A stretch of 64,000 nucleotides of DNA, taken from contig NZ_CP032548.1 of NCBI RefSeq assembly GCF_003867015.1, positions 248,001 through 312,000 of the forward strand, written 5' to 3'. The position numbers and the translations under genes were made by a program. The notes below the pieces were generated by a model that saw only the letters and a list, made by a program, of their open reading frames with translations, was not told the DNA's origin and did not search any database. Below, piece after piece: positions 1 to 8,688 of the stretch (position 1 is the first letter of the stretch; each line of letters begins with the position of its first letter). This stretch comes from Tenacibaculum singaporense (GTDB taxonomy: Bacteria; Bacteroidota; Bacteroidia; Flavobacteriales; Flavobacteriaceae).

Positions 1-1011
1 ACTCTGTAACGTAACCACTGTACTACTATAAGTCGTTATAATCCAATCGTTACTCAAAGCGCTTAAAGCTGTATTACTTGCAAAATGCATGTTTAAAAAT
101 ACTTTTATATCTGAACTAACACTATAGGTTCCTTCAATATTTTCTAATGTGGTATTAACCGTATTTCTTGCTACTAACTTTAAATCATTCGTAAATTCTA
201 TGGTATACTCTGCATACTCATTTGCTTTGTCTACTCCTGCTTCTATAAAACTTTCTACTTTAAATTTAGACTTGCTGATAATAGACTCTACTTCATCAGC
301 TGCTTCCTCTGCTGTTTCTTCCTCCTCTTCATAAGAAGTACACTCCTCTATTGAATCTTGGAACTCTGCATCACTATTTACTTGTACAGTTGTTCCATTA
401 CTTAAGGTTACAGTAATAGGATATTTAACAGAAAAGTATTCATCTGAATTTAAATTAGTCATAAAGTTGTATAATTGCTTTTCTGACTGCACAATAACTG
501 TTCCTGTTTGTTCAATCTTAACATCATATGTTAACATTGTAATAGGAAAACTGATCTCTACACATGAAATTGCTTCTTCCATTGCATTAGAAGCTTCTTC
601 ACATTTCGCTTTTAATTCGTTAAAGTCTGATTCTGAAGCTATAGTTAACTCTGTATAGTTACTTAACTTTACCCTAATAGGGAAGTTAAAAACAACAGTG
701 TCATCATCATCATTAAATTCTCCCATTATTCCTAATACTTTCTCATAATCTAAACTACTCACTAAAGTAATTTCTTGACTATTTACAGTAGCCGTTAACG
801 GAAATAATAACTCTGTACATGAATTATTGTCTAAAAAATCATCTTCTGATCCATCATTCATTGCTGTTCTTTCATAATTTTTAGCCGTTTGTGATGTTGA
901 AGAGTTTGCATTTGGATTTGTACCTATTTGTTCATTTTCTTCAGATTGACATGAAGTAAAAATTGTCAGAGTAGTTAATGCTATTATCGTTATTAATTTT
1001 ATCGTTTTCAT
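1..1011 (-). CDS. Two-repeat surface lipoprotein, C-terminus outside the window
   Basis: An open frame of 337 codons starts with ATG at 1011 and runs off the left edge without a stop. Residues 1-20 are a hydrophobic signal ending in a lipobox with Cys21 (FTSC), so it should be an SPII lipoprotein. Two units of about 75 residues follow (roughly 65-137 and 150-224). Each opens with a Cys followed by FPLT or FPIT, contains an FPI or YPI strand and an LSN turn, and closes with another Cys, suggesting a disulfide-closed beta domain. A Glu-rich stretch then leads into a beta-rich tail. I do not recognise the family and cannot assign a ligand. It is transcribed away from the sigma/FecR/TonB-receptor operon at 1140-5129, so it may be co-regulated with it or act as the receptor's surface partner; that is inference from position only. 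Confidence 0.8.
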   Translation of the reverse strand, partial: MKTIKLITIIALTTLTIFTSCQSEENEQIGTNPNANSSTSQTAKNYERTAMNDGSEDDFLDNNSCTELLFPLTATVNSQEITLVSSLDYEKVLGIMGEFNDDDDTVVFNFPIRVKLSNYTELTIASESDFNELKAKCEEASNAMEEAISCVEISFPITMLTYDVKIEQTGTVIVQSEKQLYNFMTNLNSDEYFSVKYPITVTLSNGTTVQVNSDAEFQDSIEECTSYEEEEETAEEAADEVESIISKSKFKVESFIEAGVDKANEYAEYTIEFTNDLKLVARNTVNTTLENIEGTYSVSSDIKVFLNMHFASNTALSALSNDWIITTYSSTVVTLQS

Positions 1012-1089
1012 CTTAATAAATTTTAATATTTAAACATTTGTTTTTTTGAGCTCTTTCTGTCCTTTAGAAAACTATAAATCGTTTTACCC

Positions 1090-1097
1090 TACCTTTG
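1090..1097 (+). promoter_or_regulatory. -7 promoter box for the ECF sigma/FecR/TonB operon
   Basis: TACCTTTG matches the Bacteroidetes -7 consensus TAnnTTTG and lies 42 nt before the sigma factor ATG. No convincing TTG -33 element sits at the usual distance. Assigned by motif only. Confidence 0.45.
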
Positions 1098-1139
1098 TTT
1101 TGGATTTTTTTTCTATTTTAACTCTATAAAAGCATTCAT

Positions 1140-1649
1140 ATGACTAAAAAATCACTGTGTAATGAAGAAGACTTTAACGAGTTTTATAAAACTAATATTC
1201 AATTCGTTACCAACTTTTCATCTTATAAATCTAATGATAAAGATACTGCCCTAGATTTAATACAGGAAGCCTTTTTAAAAATGTGGGAAAAATGTTCAGA
1301 AATATCATATGAAAAAGCAAAATCGTACTTATTTACCAGTGTAAACAACCTTTTTTTAAACAAATTAAAGCATGAAAAAGTTGTTTTAAACTATGCTAAA
1401 AACGCTCCCTATTTGGATATTAATAACCAAAGTCCAGAATATCTATTAGAAGAAGAAGAATTTAAAACCAAATTAAAAAACGCTATTGAAAATTTAACAG
1501 AGGCTGAACGAGAGGTTTTTTTAATGAATAGAATAGACGGTAAAAAATATCGAGAAATTGCTGAGTTACTAAATATCTCGCAAAAAGCCGTTGAAAAAAG
1601 AATGTCTTCAGCATTAAAAAAACTAAGATCAAAAATAGAATTGTTATAA
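1140..1649 (+). CDS. ECF sigma-70 factor, FecI-like
   Basis: A 169-residue extracytoplasmic-function sigma factor that should direct RNA polymerase to a small set of surface-uptake genes. Region 2 includes the DLIQEAFLKMW helix near residues 40-52. Region 4 near residues 118-168 carries the helix-turn-helix (REIAELLNISQKAVEKRM). Length is normal for the family. It is followed 50 bp later by a FecR anti-sigma factor and then a TonB receptor with an STN domain, the standard three-part surface-signalling arrangement. In FecI/FecR systems, FecR holds or activates the sigma factor until the receptor signals ligand binding. The ligand here is unknown. Confidence 0.93.
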   Translation: MTKKSLCNEEDFNEFYKTNIQFVTNFSSYKSNDKDTALDLIQEAFLKMWEKCSEISYEKAKSYLFTSVNNLFLNKLKHEKVVLNYAKNAPYLDINNQSPEYLLEEEEFKTKLKNAIENLTEAEREVFLMNRIDGKKYREIAELLNISQKAVEKRMSSALKKLRSKIELL

Positions 1650-1699
1650 AGGTAGGGAAACTTGCTTCTTTATTGTCTAAAAGTTAGTTAAGCACAAAA

Positions 1700-2611
1700 A
1701 TGAAAGATGAACAATACATATTAAAATGGTTAAACGGAGAAATCTCCGATGAAGAACTGTCTCTATTAAAGCAAGATAAAAACTTTAAAAATCTTGAAAA
1801 AATAGCGCATTACTCTTCTCACATAGAAACTCCTAAAGTGGATATTGAAAAGGCTTTTAAAGAGTTTGAATTGAAAAAAGCTACTACTAAAAAAAGCAAG
1901 GTTGTTCCATTAAACTACAAGAACTTTTATAAATATGCTGCCGCAGTTATTGTTTTACTAGTTTCTTCTTATTTCTTACTTTTCAATAATTCAGTAAACT
2001 TTAGTACGCAATATGCAGAAACAAAAACCTTTAACTTACCGGACGAATCTGAAGTGATTTTAAATGCAAATTCTACTGTATCATTCAACAAAAAGGATTG
2101 GAAAAAGAGCAGAGACATACAACTTAAAGGAGAAGCTTTTTTTAAAGTTAAAAAGGGAAAATCTTTTACCGTTAATACATCTGTTGGAAAAGTTACTGTT
2201 TTAGGAACCCAATTTAACGTTAAAGAAAGAAAGAATTATTTTGAAGTAAAAACCTACGAAGGTTTAGTTAGTATAAACTATAACAACTCATTAATTAAAT
2301 TAGCTAAGGGAAAAATATTTAAGGTTGTAAATGGTAAAATTGACACTTTAAATACTTTTAATATTAATAATAAATCTTGGTTACAAGATGAGTCTAATTT
2401 TAAAAGTACTCCTTTACAATTTGTACTAGACGATTTACAAAACCAATATGGTTATGTTATAAAAACTAAGGATGTTAATTTAGAACAACTTTATACAGGT
2501 GGTTTTACCCATAAAGACATAAATGTAGCTTTGCAAGCTGTTACAATTCCTTTACAGTTATCATATAAAATAGAAGAAAAAAACATTACTATTTACAAGA
2601 ATGGTCAATAA
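1700..2611 (+). CDS. FecR-family anti-sigma factor
   Basis: A 303-residue inner-membrane anti-sigma regulator. The N-terminal ~70 residues are cytosolic and should bind the sigma factor encoded just upstream. One transmembrane segment lies near residues 76-93 (AAAVIVLLVSSYFLLF). The periplasmic FecR domain follows (residues ~95-200; LNANSTVSF, VLGTQFNV). The C-terminal ~70 residues (from STPLQFVLDDL) resemble the DUF4974 domain found in Bacteroidetes FecR proteins, an STN-like fold. The stop overlaps the start of the receptor gene by 11 bases, so translation is probably coupled. Family assignment is firm; the partner sigma and receptor are inferred from adjacency. Confidence 0.93.
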   Translation: MKDEQYILKWLNGEISDEELSLLKQDKNFKNLEKIAHYSSHIETPKVDIEKAFKEFELKKATTKKSKVVPLNYKNFYKYAAAVIVLLVSSYFLLFNNSVNFSTQYAETKTFNLPDESEVILNANSTVSFNKKDWKKSRDIQLKGEAFFKVKKGKSFTVNTSVGKVTVLGTQFNVKERKNYFEVKTYEGLVSINYNNSLIKLAKGKIFKVVNGKIDTLNTFNINNKSWLQDESNFKSTPLQFVLDDLQNQYGYVIKTKDVNLEQLYTGGFTHKDINVALQAVTIPLQLSYKIEEKNITIYKNGQ

Positions 2612-5129
2612 AAAAACTACTTTTTTATTTCTCTTCCTATTTTCCTTTGCTATCAAAGCACAGGACATTATTACCAAAACTTTACTGAAAGATGTCTTAG
2701 TTGAAATTGAAAAAAAGCATCAGGTAACTTTTACTTATTCCGATAAGGATTTAGAAAGTGTATACATTGCAAAACCTGATGATAACTTATCATTATCTGA
2801 AACTATAAACTACTTAGAGTCTGTTACTATCTTTAATTTTAAAGTTTTAGATAATCGGTTTATTACTGTATCATACTTAAAAAAGAAAATTCCTGTTTGT
2901 GGAACAATAGTAGACAGTAATACACTTGAACCATTGGTTTTAGCTACCATTTTAGTTAATAATACTAGTAATGGAACTACATCTAATACTAACGGTAAAT
3001 TCAATATCAACTCAGTTCCTGCAAATGCAAACATTACTATTTCTTATGTTGGATACAAACCTATTATACTACCGGCCAAAGATTTATTCTCTCAAAACTT
3101 GTGTAAAGAAATATATCTAGAAAGTTTGTCAGAAGAGTTATCAGAAGTAATTATTTCTAACTTTTTAACTACTGGTCTCCAAAAAAACATTGATGGAAGC
3201 ACTGTTTTAAAAACTAAAAAATTCGGAATTCTTCCAGGGTTAATAGAACCAGACATTTTAAAAACGATTAAAGTACTTCCTGGTGTAGAAAGTGTGAATG
3301 AAAGTGTATCGAACATTAATGTGCGAGGTGGAACAAACGATCAAAACTTAATGCTTTGGGATGGAATTAAGATGTACCACACGAGTCATTTTTTTGGTTT
3401 AATTTCTGCATATAACCCATATTTAACAGAAAAAGCGACAGTAACCAAAAATGGTACTAGCACAAAGTTTAGTGATGGTGTTTCCAGTACCGTCAACATG
3501 CAAACCAACAACAAAATTACTGACACATTCTCTGGAGGTGCTGGTTTTAATTTGCTAAGTGCAGACGCTTTTTTACAGGCTCCTATAACTAAAAAGCTAG
3601 GAATTCATGCTTCAGCAAGGAGATCTTATACAGATTTTTTTGATACCCCAACCTACGACAAATATTTTAGCAGAAGTTTTCAAGAAAACTCTATAGCTTC
3701 CAATAAAGAAAATGAAGCCTCTACTGATTTCTACTTCTATGATTACTCTTTTAAAGTGTTATATGACATCAATAAAAATCATTCATTAAGAGCTAATTTA
3801 ATAAGTATAAAAAACAACTTAGAATACACAGAAGAATATACAAACAATGGTTCAACAGTAGAAGAAAACAGTAATTTAAAACAAGAGAATCTTGGAGCTA
3901 ATATTAGCTGGAATGCCAATTGGTCGCCTAAATTTTCTACAGAATTCTCTACTTTTATTTCTGATTATACAATAAATTCATCAGACTTTAACAGAGAGAC
4001 TGATCAATTTCAAACTCAATTTAACAAGGTTTTAGAGTCTGAAATTAGGCTTATTACTAATCATCATTTTTCAGATGTTTTTCAACTTACAAACGGTGCT
4101 GTTTTCAATGAAATAGGTGTTGCCAACAAAACAACGGTTAATGCTCCTACATTTTCCAAATCTGTAAAAGAAGTTTTACTTAAATCTGCTCTTTTTTCTG
4201 AGCTAGTTTATCGTAAGAATAACACTTATGCTAGAGTAGGTTTTCGTGCTAATTATTTTCACGATTTTAATAAACTTATCATAGAACCAAGGATTAACTT
4301 AAGACAACAACTTTATAATAGTCTATTTTTAAAATTAGAAGGAGAGTTTAAAAATCAAACAACTGCACAGAAGATAGATTTTCAAGATAACTTTTTAGGT
4401 ATAGAAAAAAGAAGATGGATTTTGGCTGACAATGATAAAACGCCTATTATTAAAAGTAAACAAGTATCTTTTGGAGCAGAGTATTCAAAAAACAACCTAC
4501 AAATAGATCTTACTGGATTTTATAAGTTTGTTAATGGTATTACTGTTGCCAATCAAGGTTTTTATAACAATGTTCAAACACTAAATTCTATAGGGGACTA
4601 TAAGATAAAAGGTGTTGAATTTTTAATTAATAAAAAAACTGAAAAATTTAGCAGTTGGTTGAGTTACACCTTTGCTGAAAATAATTATACATTTAAAACT
4701 TTTACACCTGATACTTTTCCTAGTAGTTTAGATATTACACACTCTTTTAGTAGTGCTATTAACTATAACATTACCAATAATTTTAAGCTCTCTTTAGGTG
4801 CTATTTTACGTTCGGGCACACCATATACAAAACCTGTAAAAGACAATGAAACCATTCAAGATGGTAATAGAGTTATTGTAAATTATGATACTCCAAATAA
4901 AGAAAGACATTCTAATTTCTTCAGAATTAATGCTTCTGGAAGTTATAATTTTAACCTTTCAAAAAATCTAAAATCAACTATAAGAGTTGGCTTCACTAAT
5001 ATTAGCAATAGAAAAAATATTATAAATACCTATTATGTTGTTGATGAAAACAATACTGATAATGCTAAGGAGATAAATACTTACGCATTACCCTTTACAC
5101 CAAATATTAGTTTTAGAGTTAATTTTTAA
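2601..5129 (+). CDS. TonB-dependent transducer with STN domain
   Basis: An 842-residue outer-membrane receptor. A signal peptide ends near residue 20 (IKAQ). Residues ~25-95 form an STN signalling domain (EIEKKHQVTFTYSD, LSLSETINYL). Residues ~98-180 are a carboxypeptidase-regulatory-like domain ending in SYVGYKPIIL. Next come the plug (INVRGGTNDQNLMLWDG near residue 235) and a 22-strand-type barrel ending in an aromatic residue (SFRVNF). The STN domain plus the upstream sigma and FecR genes make it a signalling receptor rather than a simple transporter. This architecture in Bacteroidetes serves iron complexes, peptides or proteins, so the substrate cannot be read from sequence. It ends the operon. 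Confidence 0.9.
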   Translation: MVNKKTTFLFLFLFSFAIKAQDIITKTLLKDVLVEIEKKHQVTFTYSDKDLESVYIAKPDDNLSLSETINYLESVTIFNFKVLDNRFITVSYLKKKIPVCGTIVDSNTLEPLVLATILVNNTSNGTTSNTNGKFNINSVPANANITISYVGYKPIILPAKDLFSQNLCKEIYLESLSEELSEVIISNFLTTGLQKNIDGSTVLKTKKFGILPGLIEPDILKTIKVLPGVESVNESVSNINVRGGTNDQNLMLWDGIKMYHTSHFFGLISAYNPYLTEKATVTKNGTSTKFSDGVSSTVNMQTNNKITDTFSGGAGFNLLSADAFLQAPITKKLGIHASARRSYTDFFDTPTYDKYFSRSFQENSIASNKENEASTDFYFYDYSFKVLYDINKNHSLRANLISIKNNLEYTEEYTNNGSTVEENSNLKQENLGANISWNANWSPKFSTEFSTFISDYTINSSDFNRETDQFQTQFNKVLESEIRLITNHHFSDVFQLTNGAVFNEIGVANKTTVNAPTFSKSVKEVLLKSALFSELVYRKNNTYARVGFRANYFHDFNKLIIEPRINLRQQLYNSLFLKLEGEFKNQTTAQKIDFQDNFLGIEKRRWILADNDKTPIIKSKQVSFGAEYSKNNLQIDLTGFYKFVNGITVANQGFYNNVQTLNSIGDYKIKGVEFLINKKTEKFSSWLSYTFAENNYTFKTFTPDTFPSSLDITHSFSSAINYNITNNFKLSLGAILRSGTPYTKPVKDNETIQDGNRVIVNYDTPNKERHSNFFRINASGSYNFNLSKNLKSTIRVGFTNISNRKNIINTYYVVDENNTDNAKEINTYALPFTPNISFRVNF

Positions 5130-5195
5130 AACCCACTCATAATCTGGCTTAATTTTTTAACATTATTAACTCAAAAAAACATCATAACATTTTCT

Positions 5196-5203
5196 TAACT
5201 TTG
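5196..5203 (+). promoter_or_regulatory. -7 promoter box for the cupin gene
   Basis: TAACTTTG fits TAnnTTTG and ends 21 nt before the ATG at 5225. Its TTG (5201-5203) is also the first possible in-frame start of the following ORF. Because that triplet is inside the promoter box, it cannot be the translation start, which fixes the start at 5225. Confidence 0.6.
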
Positions 5204-5224
5204 CTTCTCGAAAAAATTGAATGT

Positions 5225-6097
5225 ATGGGATTACAGTTGCAACAAATAGACAGAGTAGAAACCATTACTAAAGAAGACTTTATTAAAAATTACTTCAAGC
5301 CTCAAAAACCTGTAGTTATTGAGCGTTTTATTGAAGATTGGCCAGCATATTCTAAATGGTCTTTAGATTATATGAAAGAAGTAGCAGGCGATAAAACAGT
5401 TCCTTTATATGATGATAGACCTGTAGATTATAAAGACGGTTTTAATGAACCTCACGCAACCATGAAAATGAGTGAATATGTAGATTTACTAAAACGTGAA
5501 CCTACTAAGTTCAGAATTTTCTTATGGAATATTTTAAAGGAAGTACCTCAGTTACAAAAAGATTTTACTTTTCCTGATTTTGGTTTGCGCTTAATGAAAG
5601 GATTACCAATGCTATTCTTTGGCGGACGAGATTCTTATACTTTTATGCATTATGATATTGATTTAGCTAATATTTTCCACTTTCATTTTGAAGGGAAAAA
5701 GAGATGTATTTTGTTTGATCAAAAACAGAATAAGTTCTTGTATAAAATTCCTCATTCATTAATTACTCGTGAAGACATTGATTTTAATGATCCTGATTTT
5801 GAAAAGTGGCCCGCACTAAAAAATGCTAAAGGTCACATTGCTGAGCTTGAACATGGTAACGTATTGTATATGCCTGAAGGTTATTGGCACTATATGCGTT
5901 ATGTTACCCCTGGTTTTTCAATGAGTTTACGTGCTATTGCTCGTAACCCTAAAAATTTAGGAAAGGCTGTTTATAATGTTTTTGTTATGCGTACAATAGA
6001 TAATGTTATGCGTCGTATTAAAGGTCAAAAATGGATTGACTGGAAAAACGAACAGGCTATTGTTAGAACCAATAAAGCAAATAATATTGCATCATAA
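5225..6097 (+). CDS. Cupin-like / JmjC-type Fe(II) oxygenase-family protein
   Basis: A 290-residue protein of the cupin-like (Cupin_8, JmjC-related) family. The N-terminus has the typical PVVIERFIEDWPA motif. A candidate iron triad is visible: HYDID (His and Asp near residues 142-144) and the distal His in GYWHYM near residue 224. Relatives are 2-oxoglutarate/Fe(II) protein or RNA hydroxylases, but the substrate here is unknown. The ATG at 5225 is chosen over the in-frame TTG at 5201 because the latter lies in the -7 box. It is a single-gene unit closed by the terminator at 6098-6124. Confidence 0.82.
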   Translation: MGLQLQQIDRVETITKEDFIKNYFKPQKPVVIERFIEDWPAYSKWSLDYMKEVAGDKTVPLYDDRPVDYKDGFNEPHATMKMSEYVDLLKREPTKFRIFLWNILKEVPQLQKDFTFPDFGLRLMKGLPMLFFGGRDSYTFMHYDIDLANIFHFHFEGKKRCILFDQKQNKFLYKIPHSLITREDIDFNDPDFEKWPALKNAKGHIAELEHGNVLYMPEGYWHYMRYVTPGFSMSLRAIARNPKNLGKAVYNVFVMRTIDNVMRRIKGQKWIDWKNEQAIVRTNKANNIAS

Positions 6098-6124
6098 AAA
6101 AAGCGCCAATAGGCGCTTTTCTTT
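6098..6124. terminator. Bidirectional terminator
   Basis: AAAAGCGCC and GGCGCTTTT arms flank a short loop. The structure has A and T runs on both sides and sits between the convergent cupin and coiled-coil genes. Confidence 0.85.
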
Positions 6125-6129
6125 TATCT

Positions 6130-6492
6130 TTATTTTCCAAAGAGTCTTTGAAAAAAACTTTTAGTTTTGGTTTTAGTTTCTTGAAATTCTTCGTTTGCAT
6201 CTTCTGCAAAATCAACGATATGTTCACTCGCCTCTCCTGCCACTTCTGAAGCTTTTTCAGTGATATTTTCTAACACTTCTTTGGCTTCGTTCGTTAATTC
6301 GTTTGCTTTTTCCTTAGCTTTTTGAATTGATTCATCGGAAATAATTTCTTCAACTTTTTCTTTTACATCTTCTACTATATCTACCAAGTGTTCGCCTGTT
6401 TCTCCAGCCAACTCACTAGCTTTCTCCGTTATGTTATCCATAACTTCTTTAGCCTTATCTAAGTTATCCTTTGTATTTTTAGTATCAGACAT
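6130..6492 (-). CDS. Internally duplicated amphipathic coiled-coil protein
   Basis: A 120-residue, highly charged, alanine- and glutamate-rich helical protein with no signal peptide. Two similar ~36-residue segments (about 14-50 and 69-105) share the order KEV-NITEKASE-AGE-EH-VD-ED. A basic/aromatic tail (FFQRLFGK) closes it. It resembles YtxH-, LEA- or apolipoprotein-like stress helices, which is a compositional similarity rather than a proven family. It lies 24 bp downstream of the TM2-domain gene on the same strand, so the two are probably co-transcribed. Function unknown. Confidence 0.75.
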   Translation of the reverse strand: MSDTKNTKDNLDKAKEVMDNITEKASELAGETGEHLVDIVEDVKEKVEEIISDESIQKAKEKANELTNEAKEVLENITEKASEVAGEASEHIVDFAEDANEEFQETKTKTKSFFQRLFGK

Positions 6493-6516
6493 AGTATAAA
6501 TATTAAGAAAGAACGT

Positions 6517-6786
6517 TTAGAACCAACCTCTATGGTTAACTTGGTAAATTTCTACAAACTCTTCATCAGATTTTGTTAAATAGATGATTCCTTCAATAAA
6601 AGGAATAATTCCTGCGAAACCACAAGTTATAAAAGTAGCTATTAGCTGTATAATTCCTTCTTTAGTATACCCTAATACAAATTTATGTATTCCTAAATAT
6701 CCAAAAATTAAACCTAAAACACCAGCAATAATTCTTTTACTTTCTTGATTAGGAACAGTATTCCCATTTTCATCAATTACATTCAT
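6517..6786 (-). CDS. TM2-domain membrane protein
   Basis: An 89-residue small membrane protein. Residues ~18-70 form a TM2 domain: two hydrophobic helices, the first containing GYLGIHKFVLG and the second IIPFIEGIIYL, joined by a short turn. The N-terminal 17 residues are polar. TM2 proteins are widespread and have no established biochemical role in bacteria. It precedes the coiled-coil gene at 6130-6492 in the same direction and follows the broken VOC gene. Confidence 0.85.
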   Translation of the reverse strand: MNVIDENGNTVPNQESKRIIAGVLGLIFGYLGIHKFVLGYTKEGIIQLIATFITCGFAGIIPFIEGIIYLTKSDEEFVEIYQVNHRGWF

Positions 6787-6821
6787 TTTTTTATTTTTTT
6801 ATTTATTAGACGGTGCTAAAT

Positions 6822-7213
6822 TTATAAAAAAGCTTCGTCTTTTGGCTCCCATAACTCAATTTTATTTCCGTCTAAATCTACAATCCATCCAAACTTTCCA
6901 TAATCATACTCCTCTATTTTATCCATTACTGTAACTCCTTTTTCTTTCAACTCTTCTAACAACTCTACTAAGTTTTCTACTCGGTAATTGAACATAAAAT
7001 CTTTTCTAGAGGGTTCAAAATAATTAGTGTCTTTACTAAACGGACTCCATTGAGTAGATGCCTTTTTACCTTCGTTATCCTTCCACCAAAACGTACATCC
7101 CCAATCATCAGTATTAAAACCTAAGTTATTTTTATACCAGTCTTTCGTTGCTTTCGGGTCTTCTGTTTTAAAAAAACTCCTCCTATTCCTATTACTTTAC
7201 CTTTTTTCTTCAT
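6822..7213 (-). pseudogene. Frameshifted VOC-family (glyoxalase/bleomycin-resistance-like) gene
   Basis: Starting at ATG 7213, translation gives a VIGIGGVF start. After an A7 run on the plus strand (7170-7176; T7 in the coding sense) the frame is lost and hits a stop. Adding one base to the run restores a full ~130-residue VOC protein: a KDWYKNNLGF segment, WGCTFWW, FMFNYRV, then the typical ending GWIVDLDGNKIELWEP before the stop at 6822-6824. The product would be a small dioxygenase- or glyoxalase-fold protein of unknown substrate. The ATG follows the DUF1801 stop by one base, implying translational coupling. The missing base in a homopolymer may be a real slippage mutation, a phase-variable state or a sequencing error; these cannot be separated here. 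Confidence 0.8.
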
Positions 7214-7214
7214 T

Positions 7215-7673
7215 TTATTTCTTTTTTACAGCTGATTCGTAGATAGAAATCCATTCATCTACAGTCATTTTTGTACATAATTCTGCTATTAATTCATACG
7301 GAATATCATCCAGCTTTTTAAAACGAATACAGCTTTTTCCCATATCTAATTTCCTTTTTGAATACTTAGGATATTCTGCCACAAACCAATCATATAACTC
7401 TTTTTTAGCATAAATTCCGCTATGATATAGATTTATTGAGTTTTTTTGTGAAGCTAAATTCATAAAAGGAAGGGGTAACTTTGGATTACAATGATAACCT
7501 TCGGGATATTTTGAATGTGGAACATAATACCCAATCATATTATAATTGATTCCTTCTTCAAATCCTTTAGGTAGGTTTTCCTTAATAAGATTACGAAGCT
7601 TTTGTAAAACTTCTTGTCGTTCTTCAGGGACTTGAGAAATATATTCTTCTACTGTAGCTGCTTCATATTTCAT
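7215..7673 (-). CDS. DUF1801-family protein
   Basis: A 152-residue cytosolic protein of the DUF1801 (YdhG-like) family. It shows the conserved N-terminal YISQVPEERQEVLQKLR helix, an EGINYNMIGYY core and a C-terminal KSCIRFKKLDDIP strand. Members share a small alpha/beta fold and have no proven activity; some relatives are iron-chaperone-like. It is the first gene of a short unit with the VOC gene (stop and start almost touching), and lies 24 bp downstream of the hydroxyacid dehydrogenase on the same strand. Confidence 0.85.
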   Translation of the reverse strand: MKYEAATVEEYISQVPEERQEVLQKLRNLIKENLPKGFEEGINYNMIGYYVPHSKYPEGYHCNPKLPLPFMNLASQKNSINLYHSGIYAKKELYDWFVAEYPKYSKRKLDMGKSCIRFKKLDDIPYELIAELCTKMTVDEWISIYESAVKKK

Positions 7674-7697
7674 GTTACATGATTTTGAAGCATCAAG

Positions 7698-8636
7698 TTA
7701 ACAAAATTTTTCTTTAATTTTATCTACAATAGTCTGCGCTAACTTTTCTTTACTTTCTATGGTCCAACCAGCAACATGAGGAGAAAGCAACACATTTTCT
7801 GCTTTTATTAAATACTTAAATGCCTCGGGCATTTCTTGGTTTGTAAATAGGTTTTCAAACGATTTTTTCTCATACTCCAATACATCCAATCCTGCTCCTA
7901 AAACTTTTCCTGATTGTAAGCCTACTACTAAATCTTTTGTTACTACTGATTTTCCTCTAGCTGTATTTAACAACCAAAATGGTTTTTCAAAACCATTAAT
8001 AAAACCTGAATTAACCATATTCATCGTCAATTTTGTTTGTGGAGTATGTAAACTTAAAACATCAGCTCTTTTTTGAAGTTCTTCTAAAGAAACTTGTTGA
8101 GCATTTTCATCATCTACACCTAGTTTAATATCGTAGCAGATTACTTCTACATCAAATCCTCTAAGTTTTTTGGCAAAGGCTTTCCCCATATTACCATAAC
8201 CGATGATTCCAACAGTTTTTCCATCCAACTCTACACCTCTGTTTTCTTCTCGTAACCATTTACCTTCTCGTACCTCTTTATCTGCTTTATTAAGCTTGTT
8301 AAACAAAGAAAGTAACATTCCTAACGTATGCTCTCCTACTGCATTTCGATTTCCTTCTGGTGCTGATATTAAGTGTACTCCTTTCTTTTCAGCATAATCA
8401 CAATCAATGTTTTCTAATCCAGCTCCTACTCGTCCTATAAATTTAAGGTTTGTTGCTTTATCTAAAAATTGTTTATCAATGGTAAATCGACTACGAATAA
8501 CAACTCCATCATACAAATGAATTTTAGCTTCAATTTCTGATTTTGAAGAGGTATAATCTTCATAGTTTTCAAAACCTAAATTCTTTAGTTTATTTATTAA
8601 CAGAGAGTGATTAGTGTCTAAATGAAGTATTTTCAT
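7698..8636 (-). CDS. D-2-hydroxyacid dehydrogenase (SerA-like)
   Basis: A 312-residue NAD-dependent D-2-hydroxyacid dehydrogenase. Visible signatures: substrate-domain VVIRSRFTID; the Rossmann motif GIIGYGNMGKAFAKKL near residue 147 with its acidic strand end (CYD); and the catalytic Arg (NTARGK), Glu (LDVLEYE) and His (SPHVAGWT) in order. It resembles phosphoglycerate dehydrogenase without the C-terminal ACT domain. It could act in serine synthesis or on another 2-keto acid; no other serine-pathway gene is nearby, so the substrate is left open. Confidence 0.88.
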   Translation of the reverse strand: MKILHLDTNHSLLINKLKNLGFENYEDYTSSKSEIEAKIHLYDGVVIRSRFTIDKQFLDKATNLKFIGRVGAGLENIDCDYAEKKGVHLISAPEGNRNAVGEHTLGMLLSLFNKLNKADKEVREGKWLREENRGVELDGKTVGIIGYGNMGKAFAKKLRGFDVEVICYDIKLGVDDENAQQVSLEELQKRADVLSLHTPQTKLTMNMVNSGFINGFEKPFWLLNTARGKSVVTKDLVVGLQSGKVLGAGLDVLEYEKKSFENLFTNQEMPEAFKYLIKAENVLLSPHVAGWTIESKEKLAQTIVDKIKEKFC

Positions 8637-8656
8637 TTTAAAAATATAATCTTAAA

Positions 8657-8686
8657 CAAAAAAGTCTCCCAAAAGGAAGACTTTTA
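8657..8686 (-). terminator. Terminator of panB
   Basis: Near-perfect stem of AAAAGTCT-type arms around a CCAAAAGG core, with a T run in the minus sense, placed just after the panB stop at 8689. Confidence 0.75.
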
Positions 8687-8688
8687 TA

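Noticed and set aside
5201..5224. Upstream TTG start for the cupin-like protein
   Set aside because: The TTG is part of the TAACTTTG promoter box; the ATG at 5225 is the realistic start.
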